Positions 1 to 8,809 are shown, counted from the first letter of the stretch. The stretch: 64,000 nucleotides of DNA from RPQJ01 sp963698735 (GCA_963698735.1 CAVOSA010000021.1:1-64000), one strand, 5' to 3'. Notes: a model not told the origin generated them from the sequence alone. Translations and numbers: made by a program.

Positions 1-1756
1 ACGCCGGTGAGCCGGATGTCCGGATCTGACGTGTTCTCTGGTCGAGCAGCGTGAAGTTGCCTTCCGCCTCGAAGCGCTCGCCGACCGTTGCGTGCAGGCC
101 GAGCTCCAGGCCCCTGTAGCGGGCCTCGCCCACGTTGCGCGTCTGGCAGGGCGTCGCCGGACTGCAACTCGTACCGCCGGCGATGAACACCGACTGGATC
201 TTGTCGTCAACGTCGCTCTGGAACACCGCAGCATCGACGGTCAACCATGACAGCGGCGTGCCCTGGTAACCGATTTCCATGTTCAAGGCCTGCTCGGCGC
301 CGAGATCGGGATTCTCGACGTAGTTGCCGAGCCGCTGCGAGTAGCGGTCCTTCATGGTTGGCAGTCGCGACTTGCGCGCGATCGTTGCGTGCCATTGTCC
401 AGTGGTGGACACGTCGAAGAACAGTCCGGCCTGGTAGTCGGTCGCACGCGTCGTGCCCGGCAGCGTATAGGCGCTGCTCGCGCTGTAGAGTTCATCGGGC
501 TCGAGTTCCTGCCTGGCAGCGCCCAGCGCGAGCTGCCACCTGTCACCGAGGGCGATCATGTCCTCGACGCCGATGGATCGCAGCGTATCCTCGTACCGCG
601 CGCCGACCGCATCGGTCGCGTCGCGCTCCTCGTGCCGGTCCTGCCTCTGCTGCGCGACCAGCCGCAGCGAGTGTCCGTCGAACCGGACGGACTGCAATTC
701 GAGTGCACCTCCCTTCGTACGGTCATCGTAGATACTGACGCCCGTCGAGACGCTGCCCCGCCCAGAAGTCCTGAGCGTGGTGTAGGTGTCGTCGGTGTAG
801 CTGCGAACTTCGTTGTCGAACTCATCCACGTACAGGCGCACGACCACGGATTCCGCTGAACTGAGGGCCGTGCGCGAATTGAAATAGAAGCTCTCCTTGT
901 CCCAGTACGGCCAACGCCAGAAGCGCGCCGCGGCGGGGTCGGTCGACGGTGGCTGTCCTTTCTCGCCGTCCTGCCGGTAGTAGCTCAGCACGTACTCGTC
1001 GGTCTCGCGCGGGGTGACACCGAGCTTCAGCGACCACCGGGTGTCACGGCTGTCGGCGTTGTTGCGTCGTCCGCCGTTCTCGGTGGCAGTGGGACGGAAG
1101 TCCGATGACAGGCGGAAGCCGTCCGTTTCGCGATGGGAGGCGCCGGCCTGTGCGTACCAGGATTCCTGCTGCGTGCCGATGTTGAGGCCGGCCTGGCTTG
1201 CGTTCTCGCTGCCCATGCCGAGCACGAGATCGCCTTCGAGCTTGTCAACCGGCTTGCGCGTGACGACGTTGATGGCGCCGCCGAGTGTATTCGGTCCATA
1301 GGCAATCGAGCTGAAGCCCTTGGCCAGCTGGATCGCCGCAACGTCGTAGGTGCCGAAGCGGTTGAAATCGACGTAACCGTCGTAGGGCACGTACACAGGG
1401 ACGCCGTCGATGAACAGGGGTACCTGTCGCGCATCGAAGCCGCGTACGTACACGAGCTGCTCGTTGCGCGAGTTGTTCGACAGCGTGACGCCGGGCAGCA
1501 GGTTCAACGCCGTGCCCACCGTGTCGCGGTTGAACTGCTGCATCTCGCTCCAGGTCACGACCGCGCCGACCGGATCGGAGGACAGGCCTGCTTCCGGCAG
1601 CCGCGTCGCGGTCACCACAATGACGCCGAGCGGGAACGCCTCCGGGCCGGTTGCCTCCGATGCGGAGGCGGGCGAGGCAAGGGTCAGGCAGCTCGCGGTC
1701 AACCCCATGGCATGCCGTACCGCTGCCGCGCAGCGGCTGCAAGTGCCGATCTTCAA
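1..1756 (-). CDS. TonB-dependent outer-membrane receptor (3' end outside window)
   Basis: This is an outer-membrane active transporter powered by TonB; only its N-terminal 585 or so residues lie in the window. The protein starts with a signal peptide ending near ASPASA. A TonB-box-like stretch (VIVVTAT) follows, then a plug domain with the typical VYVRGFDARQVPLFIDG and GPNTLGGAINVVTRKP signatures, then barrel strands. I chose the TTG at 1756 because a G-rich stretch sits just upstream; an in-frame ATG at 1708 would shorten the leader. The ModE-like operator at 1775-1800 lies directly upstream, and a ModE-type gene is divergent. From this I infer that molybdate controls the receptor and that it imports a molybdenum (or tungsten) chelate. 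The family assignment is firm; the substrate is inference from regulation only. Confidence 0.9.
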   Translation of the reverse strand, partial: MKIGTCSRCAAAVRHAMGLTASCLTLASPASASEATGPEAFPLGVIVVTATRLPEAGLSSDPVGAVVTWSEMQQFNRDTVGTALNLLPGVTLSNNSRNEQLVYVRGFDARQVPLFIDGVPVYVPYDGYVDFNRFGTYDVAAIQLAKGFSSIAYGPNTLGGAINVVTRKPVDKLEGDLVLGMGSENASQAGLNIGTQQESWYAQAGASHRETDGFRLSSDFRPTATENGGRRNNADSRDTRWSLKLGVTPRETDEYVLSYYRQDGEKGQPPSTDPAAARFWRWPYWDKESFYFNSRTALSSAESVVVRLYVDEFDNEVRSYTDDTYTTLRTSGRGSVSTGVSIYDDRTKGGALELQSVRFDGHSLRLVAQQRQDRHEERDATDAVGARYEDTLRSIGVEDMIALGDRWQLALGAARQELEPDELYSASSAYTLPGTTRATDYQAGLFFDVSTTGQWHATIARKSRLPTMKDRYSQRLGNYVENPDLGAEQALNMEIGYQGTPLSWLTVDAAVFQSDVDDKIQSVFIAGGTSCSPATPCQTRNVGEARYRGLELGLHATVGERFEAEGNFTLLDQRTRQIRTSGSPA

Positions 1757-1774
1757 GTGACAAGCCCCCGGATA

Positions 1775-1800
1775 GCGTTATATACGAGTGTATATTACGC
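1775..1800. promoter_or_regulatory. ModE-type operator in TonB receptor promoter
   Basis: The site is a near-perfect inverted repeat, GCGTTATATA-N6-TATATTACGC, with one mismatch between its 10-bp arms. It matches the known ModE recognition pattern of CG-N-TATATA half-sites separated by six bases. It lies 19 bp upstream of the receptor start and about 100 bp upstream of the divergent modE-like gene. It could therefore repress the receptor when molybdate is plentiful, and might also autoregulate modE. Confidence 0.85.
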
Positions 1801-1902
1801 AGGCGCCGGTCTTCTGGACAAGGCACGACATCGCTGACTGCCTGAGAGCCCTGGATGAATTGGGCTATGCTCCGCTGCGACATCGGTGTCGAGGGAGTTC
1901 GC

Positions 1903-2729
1903 ATGAGTGCACGACGACGAGTGCGGCGCGGCCGCCCGCTTGGTCTCGAGGGCGCGCTCTGGCTCTCGGCCGGCGGCGAGAGCCTCGGGGGTCGTGGTCG
2001 CATTGCGCTGCTGCAGGCCATCGCCGAGCACGGCTCCATCACCCAGGGCGCCAAGGCGTTCGGGATGAGCTACAAGGCCGCCTGGGATGCCATCGACACC
2101 ATGAACAACCTCGCCGGAGAGCCTCTCGTGGAGACGGCGACTGGGGGGCGAGGCGGCGGTGCGACCCGGCTCACCGAGCGCGGTCGCCAGCTGGTGGACC
2201 GTTTCACCGAGGTCATGGCCATTCACCGTCGGTTCATCGAGCAACTCGGCAAGGAAGCGCTCGACCTCGATCACGAGTTGTCGCTGCTGAGGATCCTCAA
2301 CATGAAGACCAGTGCCCGGAATCAGTTCGTCGGCAAGGTGAAGGCCATCCGCCGTGGCGCGGTCAACGACGAGATCGCCCTTGAGTTGCCGGGCGGTGCC
2401 GAGATCGTCGCCATCATCACGTGCGACAGCACCGAGTCCTGGGCCTTCAGATTGGCTCGACGGCGATCGCGCTCATCAAGGCGTCATCCGTCATGCTTGT
2501 GTCGGACCCCGGCGGAGCCAAGCTGTCGGCGCGCAACCAGCTGACCGGCGTCGTCGCCGAGGTCGTGCCCGGCGCCGTCAATGCCGATGTCCTGCTCGAC
2601 GTCGCGGGTTGCGGACGCGTCGCGGCAATCGTCACGCGGGAGAGCGTCGCTGCGATGGGGCTGGCGCCCGGGGTTCGCGCCACTGCAGTGTTCAAGGCCT
2701 CCAGCGTGATACTGGCGGTACTCGCCTGA
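1903..2729 (+). pseudogene. modE: ModE-type molybdate-responsive regulator, frameshifted
   Basis: The product would be a ModE regulator, which binds molybdate through C-terminal Mop/TOBE domains and DNA through an N-terminal winged helix. The N-terminal part shows the ModE HTH (GRIALLQAIAEHGSITQGAK and MSYKAAWDAIDTMN), followed by a first Mop domain starting at MKTSARNQF. The reading frame then breaks near 2440-2455. The end of the first Mop domain (GSTAIALIKASSVMLV) and the second (LSARNQLTGVV to FKASSVILAVLA) continue in another frame up to 2729. Joined, it is about 275 codons, close to the usual 260-270. The start ATG at 1903 has a GAGGGAG ribosome site. The break is either a real mutation or a consensus error. 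It would remove the second Mop domain and probably the molybdate response, although the DNA-binding part would still be made. Confidence 0.85.
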
Positions 2730-2965
2730 AGTGACGACCAGCTCTCGGGCCGGCAACGAGTCGTTGATGCGACCGGCCGCTTCGGGTCGTTCTTTCGCCT
2801 ACAAGGTCAGCTTTAGGGAACGGGATTTGGGGCGTTGCGACTGACCCCGGGGTTACGGACACTCCCCTACAGGAACAACCGGCCAATAGCGGACGACCAA
2901 CACAAGCATGAGAATTGGCGGCACTCCAGTGGAGCGAGTGCCGCTCGTTCCAACGCCAACCGAAC

Positions 2966-4006
2966 CTAGTCGACGAGATCGCCCGGCGTCGGCGGCAGTC
3001 GTGGCATCTGCTGGGTCGGGAACGGCCCCGTTAGGGCTTCCAGGAACGACACGATGTCTGCAACCTGCGCGTCGCTCAGGGGCTGGTTCAACTGCGTGCT
3101 CGCCATGATCCGCACCGACTCGTCGATCGTATGCACCAGGCCGTTATGGAAATACGGCGCCGTATACACCAGGTTGCGCAGGCCGGGCACCCGCCAGACG
3201 TTCTTGTCCGCCGGGTCCTTGGTCGCGCTTTCGCGTCCCGTGTCGCTCAGGAAATCGTACTTCGCGACGTAAGGGCTGTCCGGGAAGGTGGGGAACTTCA
3301 TGAAGAAGCCCGTCCCGACGGGCAACGGCGGGCCGCTGAAGGTCGGACCCTGGTGGCATCCGCTGCAGCCGATGCTGGCGAACGTCTCGAGGCCGCGAAT
3401 CTGCTGCGCCGTCAGCGCCTTCGTGTCGCCCTTGGCGTACTTGTCGTAAGGGCTGTTGGGCGTAATGAGAGTGCGCTCGTAGGCAGCGATGGCCTTCGCC
3501 ACGTTGTCCATGGTGACGACGTCACCTGCGCCAAAGGCCTGTTCGAAATAGGGCTTGTAGCCCGGAATGCCGCGCACGCGACCCATGACTGCGTCGAGGT
3601 TGGGCATGCCCATCTCGATCGAGTTCGCTGGCGGACCTTTCGCCTGGTCTTCGAGCGTCGCCGCGCGACCGTCCCAGAACTGGCTGCCCAGGAATGCCGC
3701 GTTGAACACTGTGGGCGCATTGCGACCACCGACATGGCCGTGCACGCCGATGGACGTAGGCCGGTGGTCGTCGCCGCCCTCCATGACGTTATGGCACGAG
3801 AAACACGATACGTTGCCGCTCGAGGAGAGACGCGTATCGAAGTACAGCATCTTGCCGAGTTCGACCTTGGCTGCAGTCGTCGGATTGTCGGCAGGCGCCG
3901 GCGCGACGTCGGGCAAGGCCTGCCAGGTCGTATCGGCTGCATTGGCGAATGACGCAGAGAATAGAGTTGATGTCAGAACGATTGCGGAAATCGAAACGAT
4001 ACGCAT
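2966..4006 (-). CDS. Di-heme cytochrome c peroxidase (MauG/CcpA family)
   Basis: This is a periplasmic peroxidase that reduces H2O2 with electrons from c-type cytochromes. The 346-residue protein has a signal peptide (cleavage about residue 23, after ANA). It has two heme-binding CXXCH motifs, CFSCH at 68-72 and CSGCH at 214-218, with the spacing expected for the bacterial cytochrome c peroxidase/MauG family. Conserved segments QFWDGRA and WRVPGLRNLVYTAPYFHNG are present. The ATG at 4006 is preceded by CTGGAG. It is transcribed away from the redox operon starting at 4245, and the two share an intergenic palindrome. I infer that the multiheme cytochromes of that operon may be its electron donors. 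Confidence 0.93.
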   Translation of the reverse strand: MRIVSISAIVLTSTLFSASFANAADTTWQALPDVAPAPADNPTTAAKVELGKMLYFDTRLSSSGNVSCFSCHNVMEGGDDHRPTSIGVHGHVGGRNAPTVFNAAFLGSQFWDGRAATLEDQAKGPPANSIEMGMPNLDAVMGRVRGIPGYKPYFEQAFGAGDVVTMDNVAKAIAAYERTLITPNSPYDKYAKGDTKALTAQQIRGLETFASIGCSGCHQGPTFSGPPLPVGTGFFMKFPTFPDSPYVAKYDFLSDTGRESATKDPADKNVWRVPGLRNLVYTAPYFHNGLVHTIDESVRIMASTQLNQPLSDAQVADIVSFLEALTGPFPTQQMPRLPPTPGDLVD

Positions 4007-4053
4007 TGCGCAACTCCAGCGGATGAGGCGAACGACGAGAACGTAGGCGAGTT

Positions 4054-4070
4054 ACTTATAAAATGTAAGT
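4054..4070. promoter_or_regulatory. Palindromic operator-like site between peroxidase and redox operon
   Basis: The sequence is ACTTA-N7-TAAGT with exact 5-bp arms in an unusually AT-rich patch of this high-GC intergenic region. It lies 48 bp upstream of the peroxidase start and about 175 bp upstream of the reductase start. It could be bound by an FNR/CRP- or Rrf2-like regulator, but it does not match a consensus I can name with confidence. Confidence 0.4.
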
Positions 4071-4244
4071 CGCAAGAACCGACCGTCGTGTGTGTCTTAC
4101 TTTGGAGTCACGACCCATCGCAGAAGTCAGTCGACCGGCACCGTTCGGCTTTCGCTGGGTAACATCGCGGGTCGCCGCGGCAAGAAGGATACGCACAAGT
4201 GTTGCTTACTCGCCGGGCAGGGGCCCACTTACACTGTTGCACCG

Positions 4245-5489
4245 ATGACTGCCGCCGAACTCCTTGCGTTCATCTGCGCCGCACTGCTGCTTCAGCTCGT
4301 CGCAGGCATCGGCTGGGCGGCGTGGAATCGTCGCGTCAGCACACGAGTCGTTCCAGTGGGAACACCGGCGTCAACAAGTACCAGGCCAGATGTGGCTTGG
4401 GAGGGTTGGCGGGAGTTCAGGATCGCGCAGCGCGCGTTCGAGGATGCGACGCAATCACAGTGTTCGTTCTACTTGCAGCCCGTCGACGGCCTGCCCCTGC
4501 CGGCATTCAAGCCCGGCCAGTTCCTGACCTTCGCGGCGGATGTTGAGCCGCGTATCTCCGACGGGGCTGCCGCCACGCATGCGATCACTCGTTGCTACTC
4601 CTTGTCGGATGGACCCGATCCAGCCCACTATCGGGTGACGATCAAACGGGTGCCCGCGCCGCCGGATCATCCAGGATTCGCTCCGGGTCGGTCGTCCAAC
4701 CACTTTCACGACCGAGTGCGAGTAGGCGACATCCTCCGCGTGAAGGCCCCGGCCGGGCACTTTTTCATCGACCCGGATCCGAACCTGCCCGTTGTTCTGA
4801 TCGCAGGCGGCATCGGCATCACGCCGATGGTGAGCATGCTGCGCTGGTGCGTGTCCCACCAGCCGCAACGCGTGGTGCACTTGTACTATGGGCTGCGCAA
4901 CGGCGGCGAGCATGCTTTCAAGCAATTGCTCGAAGCGATGGCCGTCTCGCACCCGGCGTTGCGACTGAACGTCGTCTACAGCCGCCCCGGCGAGTCCGAC
5001 CTCCCGGAGCGCGACTATCAGCACCGGGGACACGTGGACGTCGAGCTACTGCGACATACGCTGCCGCACGGACGTCACCAGTTCTATGTCTGCGGTCCGA
5101 CGGCAATGATGCAGACACTGGTGCCGGCACTCGTCGAGTGGGGCGTACCGGTCGCAGACATCCGCTTCGAGGCATTCGGCCCCGCATCGATCAAACTGCC
5201 CGGTGCTCCCGCAACCGTTGGGTACAGCGCCACCAGCGTCGAGGTGAGGTTCCAGCGCTCGGGTCGCACCCTCACCTGGGATGGCAGCGACACGTCGCTG
5301 CTGGACTTTGCCGAGCGGCACGGCGTCGTGGTCGAATCCGGCTGCCGCTCCGGCGGCTGCGGCAGTTGCGAGACACGGCTGCTGGAAGGCGATGTCCAGC
5401 ACGACCATGCACCGGACCACGACGTGGCTGCAGGTCATTGCCTGCTTTGCGTCGGTCGTCCGTCCTCCGCGCTGGTGCTGGAGGCCTGA
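4245..5489 (+). CDS. Membrane-anchored FAD/NAD(P)H reductase with 2Fe-2S domain
   Basis: This is an Hcr/phthalate-dioxygenase-reductase type electron-transfer protein of 414 residues. A transmembrane helix (about residues 5-27) is followed by a ferredoxin-reductase FAD domain with RCYS at 116-119. An NAD(P) domain follows with GGIGITP at 188-194 and CGP near 283-285. A C-terminal plant-type 2Fe-2S domain has Cys367, Cys372, Cys375 and a distal Cys (402). It should take electrons from NAD(P)H and pass them through flavin and the iron-sulfur cluster. The frame is open further upstream to 4092, but the ATG at 4245 puts the membrane helix at the N-terminus; the upstream stretch looks non-coding and no strong ribosome site decides the matter. 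The stop overlaps the next start by one base, so it is the first gene of a coupled operon. Confidence 0.85.
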   Translation: MTAAELLAFICAALLLQLVAGIGWAAWNRRVSTRVVPVGTPASTSTRPDVAWEGWREFRIAQRAFEDATQSQCSFYLQPVDGLPLPAFKPGQFLTFAADVEPRISDGAAATHAITRCYSLSDGPDPAHYRVTIKRVPAPPDHPGFAPGRSSNHFHDRVRVGDILRVKAPAGHFFIDPDPNLPVVLIAGGIGITPMVSMLRWCVSHQPQRVVHLYYGLRNGGEHAFKQLLEAMAVSHPALRLNVVYSRPGESDLPERDYQHRGHVDVELLRHTLPHGRHQFYVCGPTAMMQTLVPALVEWGVPVADIRFEAFGPASIKLPGAPATVGYSATSVEVRFQRSGRTLTWDGSDTSLLDFAERHGVVVESGCRSGGCGSCETRLLEGDVQHDHAPDHDVAAGHCLLCVGRPSSALVLEA

Positions 5490-6073
5490 TGCCACGGCCC
5501 GCTCGACTCGTGCGCCGGGAGATCCTGCCGTTCCTCGCGAGCTTTGCATCGCTGGTGCTTTTTGCCCTGGCCATCGACGGCCTGTTGCACCTCTTTGACC
5601 TCCTGTGGGTCGGTCGCTGGCTGGGTATCCCCGGTACGTTGCTGATCATCGGTTCCACGGCCTATTCGCTGCGCAAGCGCAAGCTGATCCAGCGCGGTAG
5701 TCCGGCACAGCTGTTGCGCTGGCACGAGGCATTGGCCTGGCTCGGGTCGCTGCTGGTCCTGGTGCACGCGGGTGTGCATTTCAATGCCATCCTCGGCTGG
5801 CTCGCCGCCGTTGCCATGTTGATCAACGTGGGCAGCGGGCTCACCGGTAAGTTCCTCCTGGATCGTTCGCGCCGACGCCTGGAAGAGGCCCTGCAGCGCA
5901 TGCGTGAGCGCGGCCTGAGCGACGAGGAACTTGCGGACCGCTTGTACTGGGACAGCCTTACATTCGACGTGGTCAAGCAGTGGCGCGTGGTTCACTTTCC
6001 GATCACGCTGGCCTTTGCCGTGCTGGCGACCGCGCACATCGTGGCCATCTTCCTGTTCTGGGGTTGGAAGTGA
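5489..6073 (+). CDS. Four-helix membrane cytochrome b-like protein
   Basis: This is a 194-residue inner-membrane protein with about four hydrophobic helices. Histidines lie where heme b ligands would be expected: RWHEAL, LVHAGVHF, VVHFPIT and ATAHIVAIF. This is the layout of small cytochrome b561/ferric-reductase-like electron carriers. A charged amphipathic loop (RRRLEEALQRMRERG) links helices 3 and 4 and probably faces the cytoplasm. The start ATG overlaps the reductase stop (TGATG), and its own stop overlaps the next gene's GTG. I infer that it moves electrons from the cytoplasmic reductase across the membrane to the periplasmic multiheme cytochrome encoded next. The exact family is not certain. 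Confidence 0.7.
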   Translation: MPRPARLVRREILPFLASFASLVLFALAIDGLLHLFDLLWVGRWLGIPGTLLIIGSTAYSLRKRKLIQRGSPAQLLRWHEALAWLGSLLVLVHAGVHFNAILGWLAAVAMLINVGSGLTGKFLLDRSRRRLEEALQRMRERGLSDEELADRLYWDSLTFDVVKQWRVVHFPITLAFAVLATAHIVAIFLFWGWK

Positions 6074-6963
6074 CGAAGCGCCCGGTCCTGATGATCGTGA
6101 TCGCGCTGAACCTCGTCGTGCTGGTGGCGCTGGCCTTCATCTACCCCCACCTGATGGTAAGCCCCGGCCCCCTCGTCAAGGGACATTCCGAACTGGCTAC
6201 CGACTGCTTCGCCTGTCATGCGATCTGGCGCGGCGCGTCATCCCAGCGATGCATCGGTTGCCACGCTGTCGCCGATGTCGGCCTGCGAACAACCAAAGGT
6301 GTTCCCATTGCCGCGGGCACAATCAGGGGGTCCTTCCATCAGCAACTCATCGAGCAGGATTGCATGGCCTGCCACAGCGACCACCAGGGGCCCAAGCTCA
6401 CCAAGCGCAGTCGCAAGCCGTTCTCCCACGCGCGGCTGAAGGAGTCGGTGCGGGATCGCTGCTCCTCATGCCACGCGGCGCCCAAGGACAATGTGCACCG
6501 CGACCTCAAGATCGAGTGCGGGAAGTGCCACCAGGGCGAGGCCTGGAAGCCGGCGCACTTCGACCACGCGCTCCTGGGCAGCGCGGCGCTCGCTCGCTGC
6601 GAGAGCTGTCACAACGCGCCTACCGACCCACTGCATCGGCAGATTCAAGGCAACTGCAAGTCGTGCCATGCGTTCGAGGCATGGGAACCGGCGACTTTCG
6701 ACCACAACAAGTACTTTGTGCTCGATCGCGACCATCAAGCCCCGTGCGACACCTGCCACAAGAACGACGACTACAGCCAGTACACCTGTTATGGGTGCCA
6801 CGAGCATTCACAGGCCAATATCCGGGCCGAGCACGTCGAGGAAGGCATCGCCGACTTCAAGCGCTGCGTTGAATGCCACCGAGATCCACGCGTGGAACCT
6901 CAGGAGGGGGGTCGAGCGGGTGAGCGAGGGGGCGGGCAACGCGAAGGCGGCGACGATGATTGA
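6070..6963 (+). CDS. Membrane-anchored decaheme c-type cytochrome
   Basis: The 297-residue protein has an N-terminal membrane anchor (residues about 5-27) and ten CXXCH heme motifs. In order they are CFACH, CIGCH, CMACH, CSSCH, CGKCH, CESCH, CKSCH, CDTCH, CYGCH and CVECH. Regularly spaced extra histidines (FDHAL, FDHNK, RDHQ) could be distal ligands, as in class III multiheme cytochromes. The C-terminus ends in a Gly/Asp-rich tail. The GTG start at 6070 overlaps the preceding TGA, so translation is probably coupled. It most likely acts as a periplasmic electron wire fed by the membrane cytochrome b. Its terminal acceptor is unknown; the divergent peroxidase is a candidate. Confidence 0.9.
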   Translation: MTKRPVLMIVIALNLVVLVALAFIYPHLMVSPGPLVKGHSELATDCFACHAIWRGASSQRCIGCHAVADVGLRTTKGVPIAAGTIRGSFHQQLIEQDCMACHSDHQGPKLTKRSRKPFSHARLKESVRDRCSSCHAAPKDNVHRDLKIECGKCHQGEAWKPAHFDHALLGSAALARCESCHNAPTDPLHRQIQGNCKSCHAFEAWEPATFDHNKYFVLDRDHQAPCDTCHKNDDYSQYTCYGCHEHSQANIRAEHVEEGIADFKRCVECHRDPRVEPQEGGRAGERGGGQREGGDDD

Positions 6964-7015
6964 TCAACGGCACGCGGGCTGCGACGTCACTTCCCAACGG
7001 TTCTGGAGACGATGC

Positions 7016-7480
7016 GTGAAAAACCATATCTTCGTCTGCGCAGTATTGGCTGCGTTCGCCATTACCGCGAGTGCGCAGGAACTTACATGGCGCAATGACA
7101 TCGAGCCTATCGTCAGGCAACGCTGCGCCGACTGTCACGACGCGGAGAGCAGGGAGTACGGTGAGTGGATGCTCTTGGACGACGCCTTGCGCAAGAAGGA
7201 GGGCCCGCGCCTGGACACGTACACGACGTTCATGAACTATGTTGTGTGGCCTGCTACTGGTGCGTTGCAGCGGCGTCTGGACGACGGCACGAGCACGGGG
7301 GGCAAACCCGGCAACATGTACAAGCACCTCGGGGACACTGAGGCCGAGCGCGCCAAGAACCTGGAGACGATCAAGGCTTGGCTTGGTGAGGGCGCGTGGT
7401 TCGTGAATCGCTTCGCCGCCCGCGACAACGTCCCGGGCGTCACTAAGGAACAACTCGAGAAGGTCAAGGCAGAATACTGA
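7016..7480 (+). CDS. Secreted monoheme cytochrome c
   Basis: This is a 154-residue protein with a clear signal peptide (about residues 1-20, ending ITASA) and one heme motif, CADCH at 37-41. A GEWMLLDDALRKKEG segment follows; the general layout is like small soluble cytochromes c (SHP type). I chose the GTG at 7016 because GGAG lies 8 bases upstream and the leader then begins MKNHIFVC. An upstream ATG at 6956 would add 20 residues without improving the leader. It ends the redox operon and may be the soluble shuttle between the decaheme protein and its acceptor. Confidence 0.8.
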   Translation: MKNHIFVCAVLAAFAITASAQELTWRNDIEPIVRQRCADCHDAESREYGEWMLLDDALRKKEGPRLDTYTTFMNYVVWPATGALQRRLDDGTSTGGKPGNMYKHLGDTEAERAKNLETIKAWLGEGAWFVNRFAARDNVPGVTKEQLEKVKAEY

Positions 7481-7838
7481 CAGAATCACGCCGATTTGCT
7501 TGGATCCAGAGGTCACTTGCGGAGAACTGAATCGCCGAGTGTCGTCCCACACAAACCGACAAACTTCTGCTGTGGGTCGGTTGTTCCGGTACGACGTCCG
7601 CTTTCAGTAACGGTAAGATCGGCCAGAAGCGGTCGCCCACGTGGATTGCCCACAGCGGACGATCGGCCGCCGTCATCGTCAGTCGATTTCCCGTCCAAGG
7701 CGGGCATACTGGTCCAGGCGCGATGTAATCGTTGCCCAGCAATGCAGCTGCTCGGTGGTCTCACGCCTCGCGGCGAGGCCGATGCATCGATCTTCTGGAA
7801 CCGAATGAGGTGCGCGCCGAAAGCCGGTCATGACGCGC
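7481..7838. other. Intergenic stretch with no gene recognised
   Basis: This region lies between the end of the redox operon and the convergent secreted-protein gene. The short open frames on both strands have no ribosome site, leader or recognisable domain, and I regard them as chance. The only structure I see is the hairpin directly after this stretch. Confidence 0.5.
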
Positions 7839-7866
7839 CACGGACGGCGCATCGGCGCCGTCCGTG
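7839..7866. terminator. Perfect 12-bp hairpin between convergent genes
   Basis: A perfect 12-bp GC-rich stem closes on the 4-base loop ATCG. It lies 25 bp past the stop of the minus-strand gene at 7891 and 360 bp past the plus-strand operon. Neither side has a T-tract, so it would be an atypical terminator or an mRNA-end stabiliser for the minus-strand gene. Confidence 0.5.
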
Positions 7867-7890
7867 CGGTAACGCTGCTGACGAAGCCCG

Positions 7891-8700
7891 CTACGGCTTG
7901 TAGTTGGTCATGCCCGGCCCAGTCTTGTCCCACACGTGAAAAAGCTCGTCCGTCATGATCGTGGCGAGGTTGTTATCCGGAATTTCAATCACATCCTGCT
8001 CCAGCGTCATGACCCGGAGCTTCCAGCCTGAGGGAAGCTTCTTGTAGTTGGCTGCCCCCTTGGCGAGGAATTCCTCCCAGGTCTGTGTCGGACGCAGCCC
8101 CAGCTGGAACCCCTTCAGGATCCAGGTGTTGCCCGCTGCATCGTCCAAGAGCGCCACCTTGGTGCCCTTGGTCCATCCCCACTTGCTGGTCCGCGCGATC
8201 TGCATAGGCTCGTAGGGCGCTCCCTCGATATCGCCAGATTCGGGCAGGTTGAGCTGGGCTACCCAGCCGGCGCGCATCCCGTTGAAGTCCCTTTCATTGC
8301 CTACGGCGACTTCAACCCAGTCCGGCATCCAGATCTTGGGGCCGTTCAGCATCACCTTGGCGACACCGTATTCCTTTGCCATCTTCTCCAAGTCGAGGCC
8401 TTCGACCAATGCCTGCGGAGAAGTGTCCTTTGACGCAGGCATAGCCTTGGTCGAGTACATGGTATTAAAGCAGGGTGCGACCAGCTTCCCCGTCTTCGGA
8501 TCCCGAACGGCGAAGAACAGCTCAATGAACCGTGCCTGGTGCATGTTATCGAACCGCATGATCTTGGCTTTGTCCCCGTCGTGCAGGACTGCAGGTCCCG
8601 TAGCGGCGGCCTCCCCGGCGGAGGCCAGCAGCGCGGGTGCCGCCAACAGCACAGCGCTGGCCATCAGCACCGCAGCTTTCATTGTCTTCATGATCGTCAT
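7891..8700 (-). CDS. Secreted protein of unknown function
   Basis: The 269-residue protein has an N-terminal signal peptide (hydrophobic core VLMASAVLLAAPALLASA). The mature part contains one segment rich in aromatic residues (RFIELFFAVRDPKTGKLVAPCFNT is its centre at about residues 60-83) and many Trp residues in its C-terminal half. I do not recognise a named domain. It lies downstream of, and on the same strand as, the DUF1254/DUF1214 gene, 109 bp away, so the two are probably co-expressed and functionally linked. The start is the first ATG of a cluster of three (8700, 8691, 8682). Confidence 0.75.
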   Translation of the reverse strand: MTIMKTMKAAVLMASAVLLAAPALLASAGEAAATGPAVLHDGDKAKIMRFDNMHQARFIELFFAVRDPKTGKLVAPCFNTMYSTKAMPASKDTSPQALVEGLDLEKMAKEYGVAKVMLNGPKIWMPDWVEVAVGNERDFNGMRAGWVAQLNLPESGDIEGAPYEPMQIARTSKWGWTKGTKVALLDDAAGNTWILKGFQLGLRPTQTWEEFLAKGAANYKKLPSGWKLRVMTLEQDVIEIPDNNLATIMTDELFHVWDKTGPGMTNYKP

Positions 8701-8809
8701 TGGATTACTCACTCTGGTTTCCGCTCGATGGCGGTGTTCAACGACACTCTTCCATTCAATGCGCGCGGTCGTAGCACTGGGCCTTCGGCCCGGCACACGA
8801 GCTTCGCCT

